From UBA5336 sp038745855 (GTDB lineage: Bacteria; Pseudomonadota; Alphaproteobacteria; Caulobacterales; Hyphomonadaceae), in the NCBI GenBank assembly GCA_038745855.1, contig JBCDLC010000054.1:1-7098 (forward strand): a DNA stretch of 7,098 nucleotides. Direction: 5' to 3'. Position numbers and translations under genes: made by a program. Within the stretch, counting starts at the first letter, position 1. The number at the start of each line of letters is the position of its first letter. Positions 6,361 through 7,098 of this stretch are shown here, in pieces. Under the pieces are notes generated by a model that searched no databases, was not told where the DNA came from, and saw nothing but the letters and a program-made list of their open reading frames with translations.

Positions 6361-6783
6361 TCAGGTGTGGGGGAGGGGGAGGCCTGCGCTGAGATAAGTT
6401 GCGAGACGTTGAGGCGCGTCGCAGTAGGTCTGGGTCCAGGCCTTTAGGGCCGTGCGCATGGTGTTTGCGCGCCAGTAGATGATGTTGAGCGCAGCGATGT
6501 CGGGGGTGGGGTTTTGGTCGTGGATCCGTGGGGGTACCAGCGGTGCGAGCTGGTCGTAGGCGCCGGCGCGGGCGTAGAGGCCGTGGCGCCAGTCGTGGGC
6601 CCACGTGGTCCGCGTGATCTTGATGGTGCCCCATGGGTTGATGGTGATTTCCATGATGTAGACGCCGCGCGCATTGAGCGCTTCGGCGACGCGGTGAAAG
6701 CGCCCGCAGGCCCACAGGAAGAACGGCCAGAACACGGGCCACACGACATCCTTGTGCCGGAGAAACATGGGATCATTGATCAT
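6361..6783 (-). CDS. Hypothetical protein, family not recognised
   Basis: I do not recognise this protein of about 140 residues. The frame is favoured over overlapping frames because its composition is balanced and globular: it has a Trp/Phe-rich hydrophobic stretch near the N-terminus (about 13-26, VVWPVFWPFFLWAC), then RFHRVAEALNARGVYIMEIT and a mixed C-terminal half rich in Trp, Ala and Thr. The overlapping frames give Arg/Pro/His- or Ser/Thr-rich shadows. The hydrophobic stretch could be a short membrane anchor or a buried core. ATG 6783 is chosen; a TTG at 6840 would add 19 residues (159 in all) and an ATG at 6768 would remove five. No Shine-Dalgarno sequence precedes any of them. It converges with the polysaccharide operon and shares no evident function with it. 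It lies wholly in G/T-skewed DNA, so its coding strand is C/A-rich. Confidence 0.55.
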   Translation of the reverse strand: MINDPMFLRHKDVVWPVFWPFFLWACGRFHRVAEALNARGVYIMEITINPWGTIKITRTTWAHDWRHGLYARAGAYDQLAPLVPPRIHDQNPTPDIAALNIIYWRANTMRTALKAWTQTYCDAPQRLATYLSAGLPLPHT

Positions 6784-6792
6784 TTGACCCGG

Positions 6793-6798
6793 AGTATA
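6793..6798 (-). promoter_or_regulatory. Candidate -10 element for the orphan gene
   Basis: TATACT on the minus strand ends nine bases before the ATG at 6783, so a start of transcription near that ATG would give a leaderless or nearly leaderless mRNA. This fits the absence of a ribosome site. No good -35 is seen; TTATCC (6823-6818) is 19 bp away and poor. Confidence 0.25.
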
Positions 6799-6817
6799 CC
6801 ACCGCCCCAGAGGGGGA

Positions 6818-6882
6818 GGATAAGTTTTCCGGGATTTCAAGGATTACAATGGGTTGGGCGGATTTTTTGGGGGATAAGTTTT
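6818..6882. repeat. Short direct repeat GGATAAGTTTT, two copies
   Basis: The 11-base sequence occurs at 6818-6828 and again at 6872-6882, each preceded by a G-rich run, with starts 54 bp apart. It lies just upstream of the orphan gene. It could be a paired protein site or a by-product of the skewed composition. Confidence 0.45.
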
Positions 6883-6985
6883 GATTTGGAGGTGTTGGAG
6901 ATGGGTCGTCTCTCGGGATGGACACCGCTGGTGCGTATCGCTTCGCTCCATGCACCTTTGTATTGTGGGTTTGCGCTATGGTGGG

Positions 6986-7057
6986 ACTGACAGGCGGGGC
7001 CTGGATGCACCCTTGGTTTTTGAGAACCGTTTCGTAGCGAATGGCCCGCCTGTCAGT
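6986..7057. repeat. 13-bp inverted repeat enclosing two small hairpins
   Basis: ACTGACAGGCGGG (6986-6998) is perfectly complementary to CCCGCCTGTCAGT (7045-7057), and CC/GG can extend the stem past one bulged G (6999). Inside the 46-base loop, GGTT/AACC (7015-7028) and TTCG-TAG-CGAA (7031-7041) can each form a hairpin, giving a branched structure. A related sequence, TTGACAGGGGCGGG, lies at 7077-7090. No T-run follows on either strand, so it is not a standard terminator. It could be a structured RNA, a small palindromic repeat element, or the upstream region of a gene beyond the window. Confidence 0.6.
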
Positions 7058-7076
7058 TTGAGTTTGCCCTGAACAG

Positions 7077-7082
7077 TTGACA
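7077..7082 (+). promoter_or_regulatory. Possible -35 hexamer at the window edge
   Basis: A perfect TTGACA sits 16 bases from the end, so the matching -10 would fall outside the window. It also forms part of a CCCTG / CAGGG hairpin (7067-7085). Without the -10 this is only a hint of a rightward promoter. Confidence 0.2.
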
Positions 7083-7098
7083 GGGGCGGGTGTTCGTA

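Larger units (their letters stand above)
6841..7098. other. Gene-free right end
   Basis: No credible gene is visible. The first 120 bases are G/T-rich; then a segment GGTGC (6929 region) to GCACC can pair weakly. The main features are the inverted repeat at 6986-7057 and the TTGACA at 7077-7082, listed separately. Translations in all frames are short or irregular. Confidence 0.5.

Noticed and set aside
6323..6742. A second minus-strand frame overlapping the orphan gene
   Set aside because: Its translation is dominated by Arg, Pro and His, typical of a shadow frame; the 6361-6783 frame has more normal composition.
6147..7098. Transposon, tRNA or CRISPR array in the right flank
   Set aside because: No transposase, no cloverleaf with a CCA-type end, and no regularly spaced identical repeats were found.

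Overview
The window reads as a piece of a high-GC genome, most likely an alphaproteobacterium. This is inferred from G/C-ending codons and from a gene set that resembles the rhizobial succinoglycan (exo) genes; a marine Maricaulales/Hyphomonadaceae-type host is only a guess. The core (559-6146) is a compact exopolysaccharide locus. A sulfotransferase gene runs leftward. Across a 163-bp divergent intergenic region, a rightward unit of four genes encodes a secreted or anchored GH16 beta-glucanase (ExoK/lichenase type), an ExoL-like glycosyltransferase, an O-antigen ligase/ExoQ-type polymerase and a GT2 glycosyltransferase (ExoO/ExoM type). The last three overlap by ATGA and are probably translationally coupled.

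Functional reading: the two glycosyltransferases would add sugars to a lipid-linked repeat unit, the Wzy-like membrane protein would polymerise it in the periplasm, the GH16 enzyme would trim or release the polymer, and the sulfotransferase could add sulfate from PAPS. No flippase, chain-length/co-polymerase protein, export channel or priming transferase is visible, so the locus is partial here or relies on genes elsewhere.

Flanks: bases 1-558 and 6147-6360 contain no credible complete gene. Each flank carries one copy of a ~50-bp repeat (A; 48 of 50 aligned positions match) and one copy of a 42-bp repeat (B; 38 of 42 match). The copies are inverted relative to each other across the locus, so each lies in the same orientation downstream of an outward-facing gene. 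The flanks also have extreme and opposite base skew: C/A-rich on the left, G/T-rich on the right (+ strand).

Right end: a leftward orphan gene of about 140 codons (6361-6783), family not recognised, is followed by 258 bp of gene-free sequence with a 13-bp inverted repeat enclosing two small hairpins, and a TTGACA hexamer at the very edge.
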